Notes under the pieces: generated by a model
Told to the model about the DNA's origin: nothing
Seen by the model: only the letters and a program-made list of their open reading frames with translations
The model's database searches: none
Shown here: positions 1 to 10,172 of the stretch, one piece after another
Numbering within the stretch: position 1 is the first letter of the stretch
How the letters are laid out: the number at the start of each line of letters is the position of its first letter
Source of the DNA: Isoetes taiwanensis
Taxonomy: Eukaryota > Streptophyta > Lycopodiopsida > Isoetales > Isoetaceae
Reading direction: 5' to 3'
Length of the DNA: 64,000 nt
Assembly (NCBI GenBank): GCA_021234155.1
Contig: JAJEKV010000009.1
Location: 13,832,546-13,896,545 of the forward strand
Translations under genes and position numbers: made by a program

Positions 1-610
1 GATGGAAATCCCACAATATCTTTTTTGAGATGGTACTAATGTTTAAAGTTACTTTGTATCTGCATTTATATTGAGAGTGGAAATTTTGTAGTCGTTCGAA
101 ACAATACCTCTATATCCTTAAAATGTGCACGGGAACACAAAATGAAATCTGGTTCATACACGACATGTTCAAGTGAACATTGCATTATCATGATTGATCG
201 TTAATAGTGGGTTAAATATTTGCATATGTTTAGAACCAAAGAAGTTTATCGCGACGGCCTTGGAGACATATTATATGAAGCTGCCGTATACATTCACAGA
301 CAGAAACCCTCAATCTGCCTAATAATCATATCTTGAAGAAGCTCAATGTAATCTTCAAAATGCATGTTCGCCTTCAATTCTGAAATGGACGCCATCGATC
401 CATCAAATGGGATGCAAGTGCATAATCATCATCTTCTAAAAGCAATACTTCTGCATTTTCTTCCAAGAATAATTGTTTCAACCCTGGTTCATTATAGCCT
501 CAAATAATTATTTCATCCAGTATGCTAGGGTAACCATTTAAGACCATACAGAGACACAAAGAGAGCAAGGTATAAATTAATTAAGGCTTTTGCTACATAT
601 CCTAAACGAG
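1..610. other. Intergenic DNA, nothing recognised
   Basis: AT-rich sequence with no open frame that resembles a protein, no tRNA-like boxes and no repeat shared with the rest of the window until about 611, where a short block (611-633) recurs at 7086 and 7553 in the SINE-like units. Confidence 0.5.
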
Positions 611-631
611 TGCACCTTGGACTACCTCAAT

Positions 632-658
632 CCCATCGATCCGAGCCATCGGATCGCC
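632..658. repeat. 27-bp direct repeat flanking element X1 (left copy)
   Basis: The 27 bases here, starting CCCATCGATCCGAGCC, are repeated without change at 6047-6073, exactly between the right end of element X1 and the left end of element X2. This could be a target duplication, but 27 bp is long for one. Unequal exchange between two related elements sharing this flank explains it as well. Confidence 0.7.
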
Positions 659-3554
659 ATTCTGGGAAGGGACGAGCGCCTATATTAGGCCATTTCTGTT
701 TTGGCTCGGTTATCGGCGTCTTCTCACAGCAGCTCTTCTTCTCCTCTCGTGGCTTCCCATGGCTCTTCGACCGATGGATTTCCTCTGGAGCTTCTCCTTC
801 GGCTCCTGTCTCCACGTCCTCGCCACCGGCATCTTCTTCGCGAGTTTTCTTACCCTTCTTTGGAAGGTACGCCTTCTTCTTCTCTTGTTCATTATGCCTG
901 GAATTCCGTATCAGTGCTTTGGTGGATCTCGTTTTTCTATTTTGCTCTTGGTTGCACGGTGGGAGGTATTTGCATGAGGAATTACCATGACTCTTGTAGA
1001 TTTCTTGATTCTCTTGTTTGATGTTTTCGCATGATGAATCACCATTAATCTTGTAGATTTCTCTTTATTCTGTTATTTTTTGCTTGTTGCAGTATTCGCA
1101 TGTTGAATCACCATGAATTTTCTAGGTTTTCTTTGTTCTGTTGTTTGAGGTATTTGCATGTGGAATCCCCATTCATCTTGTACTTTTCGTTGTTCTATTG
1201 TTGTCTTTGTTCGAGTCTGGCCACTGTTGCTGGCCCTTTGTTTCGGAATTTCGCAGAGTTTGGGAGTCATTGGAGCTGGGGCCCACCATTTTCTACCTTG
1301 ATCCCGTCTTCCTTTCTAATCTTTTTATTCATGACTCTGGCATTCAGCTGCCCGATATGGCTTTCACATGTTTTGGAGCGATTTGGAGCAATCAACCGCG
1401 AGATTTCGTGGGCATTTGGTCGGGACTCAGTAATTTGGACTCATTATGCAGATTGTTTTTTTGTTTCTTATTTGCACAGTTTTTAAAGTCATGCATGATT
1501 CATCCTATTGGTCTGGTTTCTATGGCTAGGTGGCTCCTACTATATCCTTATGTAGGATTGGTTACGATGGCTAGGAGGATTCGATGCAGCCATCCCCTCT
1601 TGTTGCTTTCGATCCTGTGATAGCAGCATGGGCAGGAAGCGATTCTCTGTCTCTCTTCTTTGTGTTTCTCAGATTTTTTGTGCAGGGGTCGTTTTTCTGG
1701 TGGACAGGAGGAGCGGTTTGATTCCCTTGTTCTAGCAGGCCCATTGGTGCCAGGCAGGAGCTCCAAGGCCGCAGATCCGCCATGCAGATCCGCCATCCAG
1801 CATCCAGCATCCAGTGCAGCACTCCGCCACTCGATTGGCTCAGGGATCTACAATCTGTTCAGCCTACTCATGGACCTGTTCCGCCATGCAGATCCGAGCT
1901 ATGGCACAGGGCCATCTGGATTCCGATCCCTATGCACCATGATCGTTTGTAGCTCATGGCATGCTAAGTTCTCGCTCAGATCTCCTATTCTTGGACCGCC
2001 GTCTGGGCCATCCGTTTGGCTTAGGGATTGCCACAGGAAGCTCCTCCGTTCCCTCTGCTTCCGGCCTCTCCACCGTTCCACCTGCCTCGACCTGCCTCTA
2101 CCTATTTTTGGCTTCTACCTGCCTGCCCATCTTTCTCGTTTTTTGGCTTCTACCGGCCTACCGTCTTCGAATCCTGTGGTAGCTTCCTTCTTTTCGGCCT
2201 GCCTCCTGTACCAGGCCGCCCCCCTTCTCTTGTGGGAGGCTTCTGCCCACATGACAGGGCCATCTGGCCGCGGGGTAATCCTGCTGGTATAATAGGTGGC
2301 ATCCTTGATTTAAGGGGTGCTCACCTTTTCACGCACCATGGTTTTTTCAACTCCTCTCTTTCTATTCCCTTTCACATTTATATTATGCTTCACTACCTCT
2401 GTCTTCATATCATATTTTTTCACGTTTTCCTTTCTTCACACACTTTTCACTTATCACTTATTTACTCCCTTACACATCTATCAATTGCGTCCATTTGTTG
2501 GCTTGCCCTTGGGCTAGAGGTTAGTCTCCGGTTTTCGGAGTTTGCAAAGGTATTCTATATGTTGGGGTTCTTGCTTAAGGGTATGTAGACAGTTTTCTTT
2601 TCGACCATTTTCTACGTCAAAGTATTGTTGTAGCATTTCTTACAACTATCGTTTTCATAGGATTGTTCTTGTGCATGACACCAGGCAATTTCTTCTCGTT
2701 TCCAGGCATCCATGGAGTGATTGCCTCGTTATTTGTGTTTCTAGCATTATTTGGGATTTTCGGAGTACATTTACTCTTATGAATGGTGCTTTGGCATGGG
2801 TTTTTATTAGTAATTTGCAGTGTGTTTTCTATACGATGTCTTTTTGCAAGTATACATTGTTTTTGACTTATACAGTGCGTTTGGTCATTTGTGGCGTGCT
2901 AATCGGGGAAATGGTATATTTGATTTCTTATCTGGTGTTTGCCCATATTAGCCTAATTTGGTCCTAATATTAATTTTTGAATCAGTACTTTCCTTGTGAT
3001 AGTTGTTGCTCTTATACTTTCCGTCTCATTGGATACTTATGCACATTCGTTTTTCCACACGTTGTTTTGCATGCTCATTCACATATTTCTATGGGTTTCT
3101 TCACCTTCATTAATACGTCAAGTTGATTTTAGACCAAATTTCTTTTCTGCATGTCCTCGATATCAATTTTGCATTTGGACTTATGCCTGGTTTTACATTT
3201 GGTGGCCATTTAATTGCAGTTTACCTTATCATCATACGTCATTTGGGTTTGATTCTTGGTTTGGATATGAGGTGGGGTTCTCGATTTCTATGTTTTTCTC
3301 ATGTCTTATTCATAATTGCATTTGAATATGAGGCATCTAGGGGCTTTTGTTTTAGGAGGTGGTTCCCTCCCATGTTATCTCTTTCGTATGTTACTTTTTC
3401 CAAGTTGATGGACATCTAGTTTTTATATATGTGATATTATCCTTTGAATTTGAGGCTTTTTCATGGTTGTTTTCGGATTTTTAACCTTCGCAATTGTGTT
3501 TTTATCGTGGATTCGATGCACCATACTATTTAAATGGGTTTATGCTCTCCTCGC

Positions 3555-4275
3555 GCTGTTTTTCTCTTGTTTATGTTCTGGCTCACTTTTTTCCTCATTT
3601 TCGTCTTGTGGTCGTTTACTTGGGATGTTGTCTTGTTTTCATAATTCTACGCTGCAGTCCCATGGTTTATTACCTTTTTATTGCTTATAGATTTGTGGCC
3701 ACCATCTTCCAGGTTGCATTTGTCTTTTTTACATTGATGCATTCCATTTCCATGGTCGGTTGCAGTATGGCCTCAATTGCGTGTTATCTCTCCGACATAT
3801 ATCTCTTTTGTATGTTATTTTTTATATTGTGGTTCCCATGTGGTTATATGTGGCATTCTTTTCCGCGTTTAGGATTTCCCCATGGTGGTTTGGGTTTTAT
3901 CTTTTGCACTTTTGTTTGTATCTTGTGTGTGATGCACTACACTCGGTTCGGGTGGTATACGTTATTCGGGTGGTATTATCTTCTACATTCTAGGTTTCTC
4001 ATAGTTGTTGGGTTTTATTTTTTGCACTTGTGGTTTATCTTGTTTTTTTGATGCACCGCACTCTTCAACAGTTGTCTGGGTTATTCCGGTTGATCTTCTT
4101 GTTTATGTTCTGGCCCGCATTTTTACTTTAATTTCTTTCTGTGGCCTATGTGTTGTTTCCTCGGGCTGTGATGCTGTTTTTCTATTTTATATGCTGCATT
4201 CTCATGGTTTCATTCTTTTTATTGCCCCGAGATTTATTCACCACATATGCCAGGTTGCACTTTGTCTTTTTATGT
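3555..4275. repeat. Diverged direct duplication inside X1
   Basis: A block at about 3555-3735 (containing CTTGTTTATGTTCTGGC, and later CAGGTTGCA followed by TTTGTCTTTTT) recurs in the same order at about 4088-4275, some 530 bp downstream, with many substitutions. It shows that the interior of X1 grew by old segmental duplication and was not coding. Confidence 0.5.
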
Positions 4276-4651
4276 CTGTTGCCAGTTGTTAAAATATTGT
4301 TATCTGCCTTGTGTATGCCATCTTAGTAATTTTCAATATTGCTACATGGCTTGTGTTCCAAGTATTCCATATGTTGGGGGGTTTTTTGCTTGGGGTCATG
4401 TCGATGCTTGTTGTTCACATATTTACTATGGTAAGTTCCTTTGTAGTATTCTTTTACGATTATTGATTTTTGATGGTTCTTATGAGTACTATAACGGGTT
4501 CTCTTCTTGTTTTCACAAAGCCATCAATTTAATTGCCTCATCATTTATGCATCTAGAGTTGCCTTGACATTGCTAAGCGTAATGGGACCTACTTTTTGAC
4601 GGTTTCTTGTCTTAGAATACGATCAATGGAAACATTTTTTGCATCATATGG

Positions 4652-4811
4652 TGGCTCCTTCATTTTGCTTAGATACATGCATTATTTCTATGTGCTAGAT
4701 GATTTTTAATCTATTGGTTCTTTATGGGCTATGGCTCCTCCATTTTGCTTAGATACATGCATTTTTTCTATGTGTTCGATGATTTTTATTCTATTGGTTC
4801 TTTATGGGCTT
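4652..4811. repeat. Tandem duplication, 80 bp x 2
   Basis: TGGCTCCTTCATTTTGCTTA at 4652 is repeated at 4732 with one change, and the following 60 bases match closely, giving two 80-bp units in direct tandem. Confidence 0.85.
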
Positions 4812-6329
4812 TAGGTTGGTGGATCGATATCTCTGCCACTTTTTCATCACATGGTGGCTTACTCAATTTTATCTAGATTCATGAATGTGGGTATTTTCCA
4901 TTTTCTATAGGGGATTTGGTTATTTATCATGAATCGACTCTTTTGGACTGTGTACATATGTCCCTGATAGAAACGATGTAGAGCCCATGTAGAGACAATG
5001 TCGATGTCCCTCGGTGATCTTATGACCCTCGTTGCTAGGGGCTTCCAAGTCCTATTTGGCACCTTGTCGTTTGGCGTTGTGTTCTTGCAATTGTTCTTTT
5101 CAGTTTTCGGTTTTCTGGCCTTAGTTTTACACGTCATTTGTATTCTCGTTGGTTTAAACTTCATGTCCTATTTTCATATTGTATATTCTTTCCTTGATTT
5201 TTGGGGGATTATAGCATTGTTCATGTTGTTATTAAGGCGATCGTGTTTTACACTTTTTCTAGTCGTTGGGCTCTTGTCTGTGGTTATTTTCTTGTTGCTT
5301 TGTTCATTGGCTTGCATTCCTCTTTTCTCGTATTTATCCTTGGGGCTCCATGATGAAGTACGGTCCGTAATCTGTCTTCAAATAAGACAACTATCCACGG
5401 ACATAAGTCCGTGATCTGCATTCATACCATATGTGCATTGTACGCATTAACGTGGTTTATTTTCATCGCCTTGTTGCCGGGGCATTTCTTTAGATTCGTC
5501 ATCGTGGCGGTGTGCTTTTCTTTTCATTGTTTTTTCTCTAATGTCCTTTCCTTTTTCAGGTCATTGAGCTGATACCGTCCATAGCAGGCGCTTCTGGCTC
5601 TTCTTCTTCAGCTTCGTTTTCTCCCCCACGGCTCGCTAGCGCTGCTGGTGCTCGTTGTCAACGTGTAGCTTCCTTCTCGCTTGAACCAGACTCTTCGGAC
5701 CCTAGTTTCCTTTCTCCCCCTGCCACTCCAAACGAGACCAATTTGCCCGTGGTCATACGATTTCTTTAGCTCGCTTGCCTTCATTCGCATGCCCCGTCAC
5801 TATCCTTCAGCGCCTAATTTCTACCGGTTCCTCTCATCTTCTCGATCCTCCGTCCGGTGGCCCTCTTTTTCGCTCCTCTCCTTTCTCTCTGCGTCCTTTA
5901 TTCTATCTGCCTGCTCGGGGGTGGTGGCGGGAGTGTCTTCTTGCTATCGGCTTAACCTGGAGGTTTCGCGGCGACTAGGCTAAAAGTTGAGGAAGTCCTT
6001 TGGTAGTCGGCCGGTTTTGTGTCTCTCGCGAGTCCCTTCCCAGAATCCCATCGATCCGAGCCATCGGATCGCCATTCTGAGAAGGGACGAGCGCCTATAT
6101 TAGGCCATTTCTGTTTTGGCTCGGTTATCAGCGTCTTCTCACAGCAGCTCTTCTTCTCCTCTCGTGGCTTCCCTCCCTTCCCGCCCTGCTCACGGTGGCG
6201 CATGAGTCTTTTTCATTTGTATTTTTTGTTGTTCATGCCTCTTTGTTGTTCTCCACCTGTGAGTGTTACTATTCTTATGTTTCTGTTCCATCGCCCTCCT
6301 GCTATGTTGTTCTCCACCTGCAGGTTTAT

Positions 6330-6476
6330 TTCCACCTCGAGGATGATGCATATTTTTACATAATGGTTCTCCACCCGCTGGGTGATGCTTTATACTGTTT
6401 ATTTCCACCTCGAGGGTGATGCATATTTTTACATAATGGTTCTCCACCCGCTGGGTGACACTTTTTTCCACCCTAT
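6330..6476. repeat. Tandem repeat, about 73 bp x 2, inside X2
   Basis: TTCCACCTCGAGG at about 6330 is repeated at about 6403, and both are followed by the same block containing GATGCATATTTTTACATAAT and CTCCACCCGCTGGGTGA. Confidence 0.85.
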
Positions 6477-6614
6477 GGGTGCTTCTATCTTTTTCTGTTA
6501 TGTTCTTTTTTCCTCTGTTTCATTTTCGGACCTTCTTGGTGCGAATTGTGCTGTTTGTTTTCTCTGACCATTTACGGGTGTTCTTTCTGGGAGTTTTTTG
6601 GTATTGCTTGCAGG

Positions 6615-6790
6615 ATTCCGCCGTTTTCCGCCATCTGCTGGGGTCCTGCTCTATTTCTGTTTGCCATCACCCCTCTCCTTCGGTTCTCCATGGACACATT
6701 CGGGGGAGGCTTTCGCCGTTTGCTGGGGTCGTGCTCTATTTTGCGTTCGCCATCAACTCGTTTCTCTCCGTTCTCCAGGCAACACATTCA
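6615..6790. repeat. Tandem repeat, about 85 bp x 2, inside X2
   Basis: CTGCTGGGGTCCTGCTCTAT near 6636 and TTGCTGGGGTCGTGCTCTAT near 6720 head two diverged units. Both continue into a CGCCATCA / GTTCTCCA pattern. Confidence 0.65.
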
Positions 6791-6812
6791 AGGTTGTTGG
6801 CGACCATTTCTC

Positions 6813-6867
6813 ATTAGGGTTTTCCTCGAAAACCCGAAAGGGCGGGGTTTTTTATCCCGATGAGAAG
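6813..6867. other. Compound hairpin inside X2
   Basis: GGGTTTTC and GAAAACCC (6825-6843) pair around a three-base loop. An outer CTCAT (about 6817) pairs with ATGAG (about 6859), enclosing a second GGG/CCC helix. The 16 bases TTTTCCTCGAAAACCC also occur near 38581 in the 3' end of a LINE, so this may be a captured RNA-structure module. Confidence 0.55.
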
Positions 6868-7055
6868 TTGTCGCCATTACCCTTTTATTTTGCCTTGGCA
6901 CATTCTTTTTAGGGGATAGTCTGATATTGTTCCTATGGTCGCCTATCCCCTCTCTCTCTCCCTAGTTTTCCACACATTGTATACTGCTGCTGTGATGAAT
7001 GACAAGCCTATCTATCGGCCGGTTTTGTGTCTCTCGCGAGTCCCTTCCCAGAATC

Positions 7056-7420
7056 GTCGGATTTGTCCATCCTATGGCCCAGAGGTGCACCCTGGACTAC
7101 CTCAATCATCGGATCTGTCCATCCTATGGCCCAGATCGCATATTGGGGCTTCTGGGTGCCTCTTGTTTGGATTATGGTCATTTATAACTGGGGACGCCTA
7201 TGATTTTAAGATATGGAATACATGCTCTCCTAAGGTTTTGGAATAAGAAATATCGGGACTCATCTCTATACGAGTTTAACTAACATTTTAGAATTTGAGA
7301 TATGGAGACTCGAACCTCTACCAAAATAATTCAATATCCTAATAAGAATACTTTAACCAATGCAACCAGCAAATTAACGTGTTTATATTGTCTGTTGAAT
7401 CTATTTTTTTTTTTTTTTTC
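7056..7420 (-). mobile_element. SINE-like unit 1 with tRNA-like B box
   Basis: About 350 bases here recur at 7551-7890 with roughly 10-15% differences. Read on the minus strand, 7304-7371 resembles a tRNA head. An A-box-like GCATTGGTTAAAG is followed, at tRNA spacing, by the B-box GGTTCGAGTCTCC (7304-7316). That combination is expected of a tRNA-derived SINE promoter. I see no poly-A tail or clear target duplication, so the ends are approximate. Confidence 0.5.
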
Positions 7421-7550
7421 TTTTTAATAATAAGCTATTCAATTGTTTTGGGGGTATGGTCTATGGTCTCAAGATAGTGATTTATGCATCCATATCAAAT
7501 CCCTATGGAATCCCCCTGTTATTGTGCTATATATTTTTTATTCTAAAGGA

Positions 7551-7890
7551 GGTGCACCCTGACTACCTCAGTCGTCAGATCTGTCCATCCTATGGTCCAG
7601 ATTGTATCTTGGGCCTTGTGGGTGCCTCTTGTTTCAGTTATGGTCATTTATGACTGGGGGTGCCTACGATTTTGAAATATGAAATAAAGGCTCTCCTAAG
7701 GTTTTAGAATATGGAATACTGGGACTCATCTCTATACGAGTTTGCCTAACATTTTAGAATTTGAGATACGGAGACTCGAACCCCTACCAAAATAATTCGA
7801 TATCTTGATAAGAATGCTTTAATCAATGCAAACAGCAAATTAACATGCTTATTTTGTCTGTTGAATCTATTTTTTAGCGCAACAACCTAA
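7551..7890 (-). mobile_element. SINE-like unit 2
   Basis: Second copy of the unit at 7056-7420, offset by about 467 bp, with the same minus-strand B box GGTTCGAGTCTCC (7770-7782) and the same flanking order. Both copies share the GTGCACCCTGGACTACCTCA-like block also found at 611. The intervening 7421-7550 is AT-rich and not shared. Confidence 0.5.
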
Positions 7891-7899
7891 CCTCTGGTG

Positions 7900-9520
7900 T
7901 CACATTACCTGAAAGCTTAGCCTATCCACAGGTCTTAAAATTTGAACACCCAACAGTCCATTAGATCTTGATATAAAGACGTGGACGATTGAGAAAAATA
8001 AACAAGACATGGAACGACCCAACCCGCGCATCTTCATCTGGTTGAGGAAGCCCATGATTCCATTGTCCATGTCCATTGCCGTTGTCGTTGGTCTGCGTCT
8101 TCTTCCCTGTTGTTGAGTTTTTTTTTTACTGTTACCTTGGCATTTTTCAAGTTTGAAGTCGCCCAGATCCTCTTTCATTTTTTATGACAGCTTCTTGCAA
8201 TTCTCCATCGGCTTTTTAAGGGTTGATTGCTTGTATTTTGCATCGCCCCAAATTGGCTTGCTTCTTCCTGTCTTTTGCATGTTTTGTAACGGTGGTTGTT
8301 TGTGGCTTCTTCAGTTATTTTCTTTATGGCTTCTGATCGGGGGCTCAGGGTCAGGGCACTTTGCGGAGCCATCTGAGAGTTTATTCTGTACTAGCATTAA
8401 GCATGAATAGCAGAGCCAGGCATTTGTTTGTAACCTATTTTATTTGTTCATAGCACAGAGTCCGGTTTTCTCAGCGAGAAGGCAGATTAGCTGTTTGCTT
8501 CAATCAGTTCACTATTCTGTCAAAGTTTTCTTCCTTCTTTATTGGATTGGTTTTATGCAACCTCTTCTGTCAAAGCTTTCTTCCTTCTTTAGTGGATTGG
8601 GTTTTGTGCAACCTATTTTTGTTCAGGTGTTTTGTTCTACCGATTTTCCATCACAGCTAGAAGGCAGACCAGTCATTTGCTTCAATCAGTTCCCTATTCT
8701 GTCAAAGTTTTCTTCCATCTTCAATGGATTTGTTTCATGCCATCAATGGGTTCTTCTTTGCCGAGACTAATCCAAGGGTTGTTGCGGACAAGAATCGTTT
8801 GAAACTGGTTTCATGTGGTCTCAATCAACAGCCACTGGTTGCAAAGAAGGGTTGCTGGCCCTAAGAAGAACAAAATTATTTTGAGCAACAGAGATTAGAA
8901 ATAGAAGCAAGATTCAATCGTGGGTCTTCATTTTAGCAACAAGAGTTTGTTTTCTTAGTGCTGTCCTGCTTTCTTTTACATATAAAGAAGATTCTTATCT
9001 CTTTAGTAGGGTTTAACTTTTGACTTGCAAAATGGATAGGTTTGTCTTGGTGCAGTGCGTGTTCTTGAGACAACCACCAATGGCAAATCTAGATACATCA
9101 ACATAGATGTGAAATGGTTTGTCCCATTAAGGATGTAAACAAGATTGCGTATTAAACGGGAGCGAATCATCAAAACGAGAGCAAAAGGAATATTCCTTAA
9201 AGTTTCCTTTTTTTTTACAAAAAAAGGGGTAAAATGAGGTTATTTAAAAAAAAGGATGCATGAAATTGTATTTTGATCCCCCCCCCCCCCAAAGACTAAT
9301 TTTTTTATGGAACGATAGAAATGACTTTTTTAATGTGACACTTTTTCTTACAAATAGAATTTTCTTCAAGTATGTTTTCAGAGAAAACCACCAATTTAAG
9401 AGGGTATAATATTGAACAAGAAATTGAAGTAAAGCTTGTAATTGAAATTGTAGTATTCTCAAAATATGAAGATAAAATCTTCATATTCACATGCAAAATT
9501 TACAGTCTTCTTTTAAGACT
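7900..9520. other. Intergenic DNA with a loose internal repeat
   Basis: No protein is recognised. CTGTCAAAGTTTTCTTCC-like blocks occur at about 8517, 8567 and 8700 with similar neighbours (AGAAGGCAGA, CTTCAATCAGTT), so 8470-8760 is a degenerate repeat. A run of about 12 C follows at 9280, next to A-rich low-complexity sequence. Confidence 0.4.
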
Positions 9521-9523
9521 CAG

Positions 9524-10153
9524 TTATGTACGAAAGTATGAGGAGTGATGAGAGAGAGATCCAGCATCATCATGTTCATTTATGACATCCTCATCACCTT
9601 CACTTCTTTCACTGTCACTCGAGGAAGTGCTTGAGTTGTCTTCCTCATCACTATCAACAGATGGTGAAGCATTGCCACCACCACTCCCTTCTTCATCCTC
9701 TTTCTCGTAATTACAAGCCTTTTTAAGCAAATTGATAGTCCTTTGGCGTAGACGATTGTCAGATTTCAATTTAAAATCATAGCACAATATAGTCACATCA
9801 TTAAGGTTCAGCTCATCCCTACAACCCACTTTCTTGGACTTTCTCCCTTTTCCTTGTCTTCTCATTTCTAACTCATATCTACCTTCAAAAGCATTTTCTG
9901 AGTGTGTTGCAAGCCAATGAATCTTGAGTTTAGTGACTAAGCCTTCCTCCTTGACTGTATCAAGTATTTTTGCTATCCAGAAAGGTCGACCTTTGTCATC
10001 CTCCCCAGTTGAAAGAGCAATCAGCATACCTTTGGCAATTTCTGTGATATTATCTTGAGGCTCATTCCTGCGTCTCGGTCCGAGGTACATGACTCGATCC
10101 TCGTCTTCTTCTACTACAGGTGCTCTGGGTTTTTGTCCAGTCTTTTGTGTACT
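9524..10153 (-). CDS. Unrecognised protein with acidic Ser/Asp/Glu tail (module gene P1b)
   Basis: The frame is open from just after a stop at about 10154; the first ATG is at 10090, giving 188 residues. The body has a folded-looking segment (PFWIAKILDTV .. KIHWLATHSENAFEGRYELE) of the kind seen in small SH3-, BAH- or chromo-like reader modules. A basic stretch (RRQGKGRKSKK) follows, and the last 50 residues are almost all Ser, Asp and Glu. A splice-acceptor-like CTAG lies just before the open frame, so this may be the 3' exon of the gene upstream (P1a, same strand, different frame) and not a separate gene. I do not recognise the family. It lies at the left edge of a divergent four-frame module. 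Confidence 0.5.
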   Translation of the reverse strand, partial: STQKTGQKPRAPVVEEDEDRVMYLGPRRRNEPQDNITEIAKGMLIALSTGEDDKGRPFWIAKILDTVKEEGLVTKLKIHWLATHSENAFEGRYELEMRRQGKGRKSKKVGCRDELNLNDVTILCYDFKLKSDNRLRQRTINLLKKACNYEKEDEEGSGGGNASPSVDSDEEDNSSTSSSDSERSEGDEDVINEHDDAGSLSHHSSYFRT

Positions 10154-10172
10154 CTAGACATTCTGGTGGACC

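Larger units (their letters stand above)
659..6046. mobile_element. Element X1: long non-coding element with short terminal inverted repeats
   Basis: The left end reads ATTCTGGGAAGGGAC (659-673); the right end (6032-6046) is its reverse complement, GTCCCTTCCCAGAAT. A TATA-like stretch (CCTATATTA) follows the left end at about 679. The interior is strongly pyrimidine-rich on the plus strand, which suppresses stop codons and gives several 100-200 residue open frames. None has a recognisable domain and I treat them as chance. Internal duplications lie at 3555-3735/4088-4275 and 4652-4811. It may be a non-autonomous DNA element or a derivative of one; no transposase is seen. The boundaries rest on the inverted repeat and on comparison with X2. 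Confidence 0.45.
6074..7054. mobile_element. Element X2: short relative of X1
   Basis: The left end ATTCTGAGAAGGGAC (6074) and about 100 following bases match X1 from 659 to 759 almost exactly. The last 38 bases, ending GTCCCTTCCCAGAAT at 7054, match the right end of X1 at 6009-6046. The middle is unrelated to X1 and holds two tandem repeats and a strong hairpin. Shared ends with unlike centres are typical of a family of non-autonomous elements. No coding capacity is seen. Confidence 0.5.

Noticed and set aside
610-5414. Many plus-strand frames of 100-210 codons
   Set aside because: The strand is pyrimidine-rich, so TAA, TAG and TGA are rare. The frames overlap in several registers, are Phe/Leu/Ser/Cys-rich and show no domain.
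659-7054. LTR retrotransposon with LTRs at 632-760 and 6047-6174
   Set aside because: The repeat stops after about 130 bp, lacks TG..CA ends, and no primer-binding site or polypurine tract is evident; inverted ends explain the layout better.
7304-7371. Functional tRNA gene on the minus strand
   Set aside because: A and B boxes are present, but acceptor and anticodon stems do not close, so a SINE-like head is more likely.
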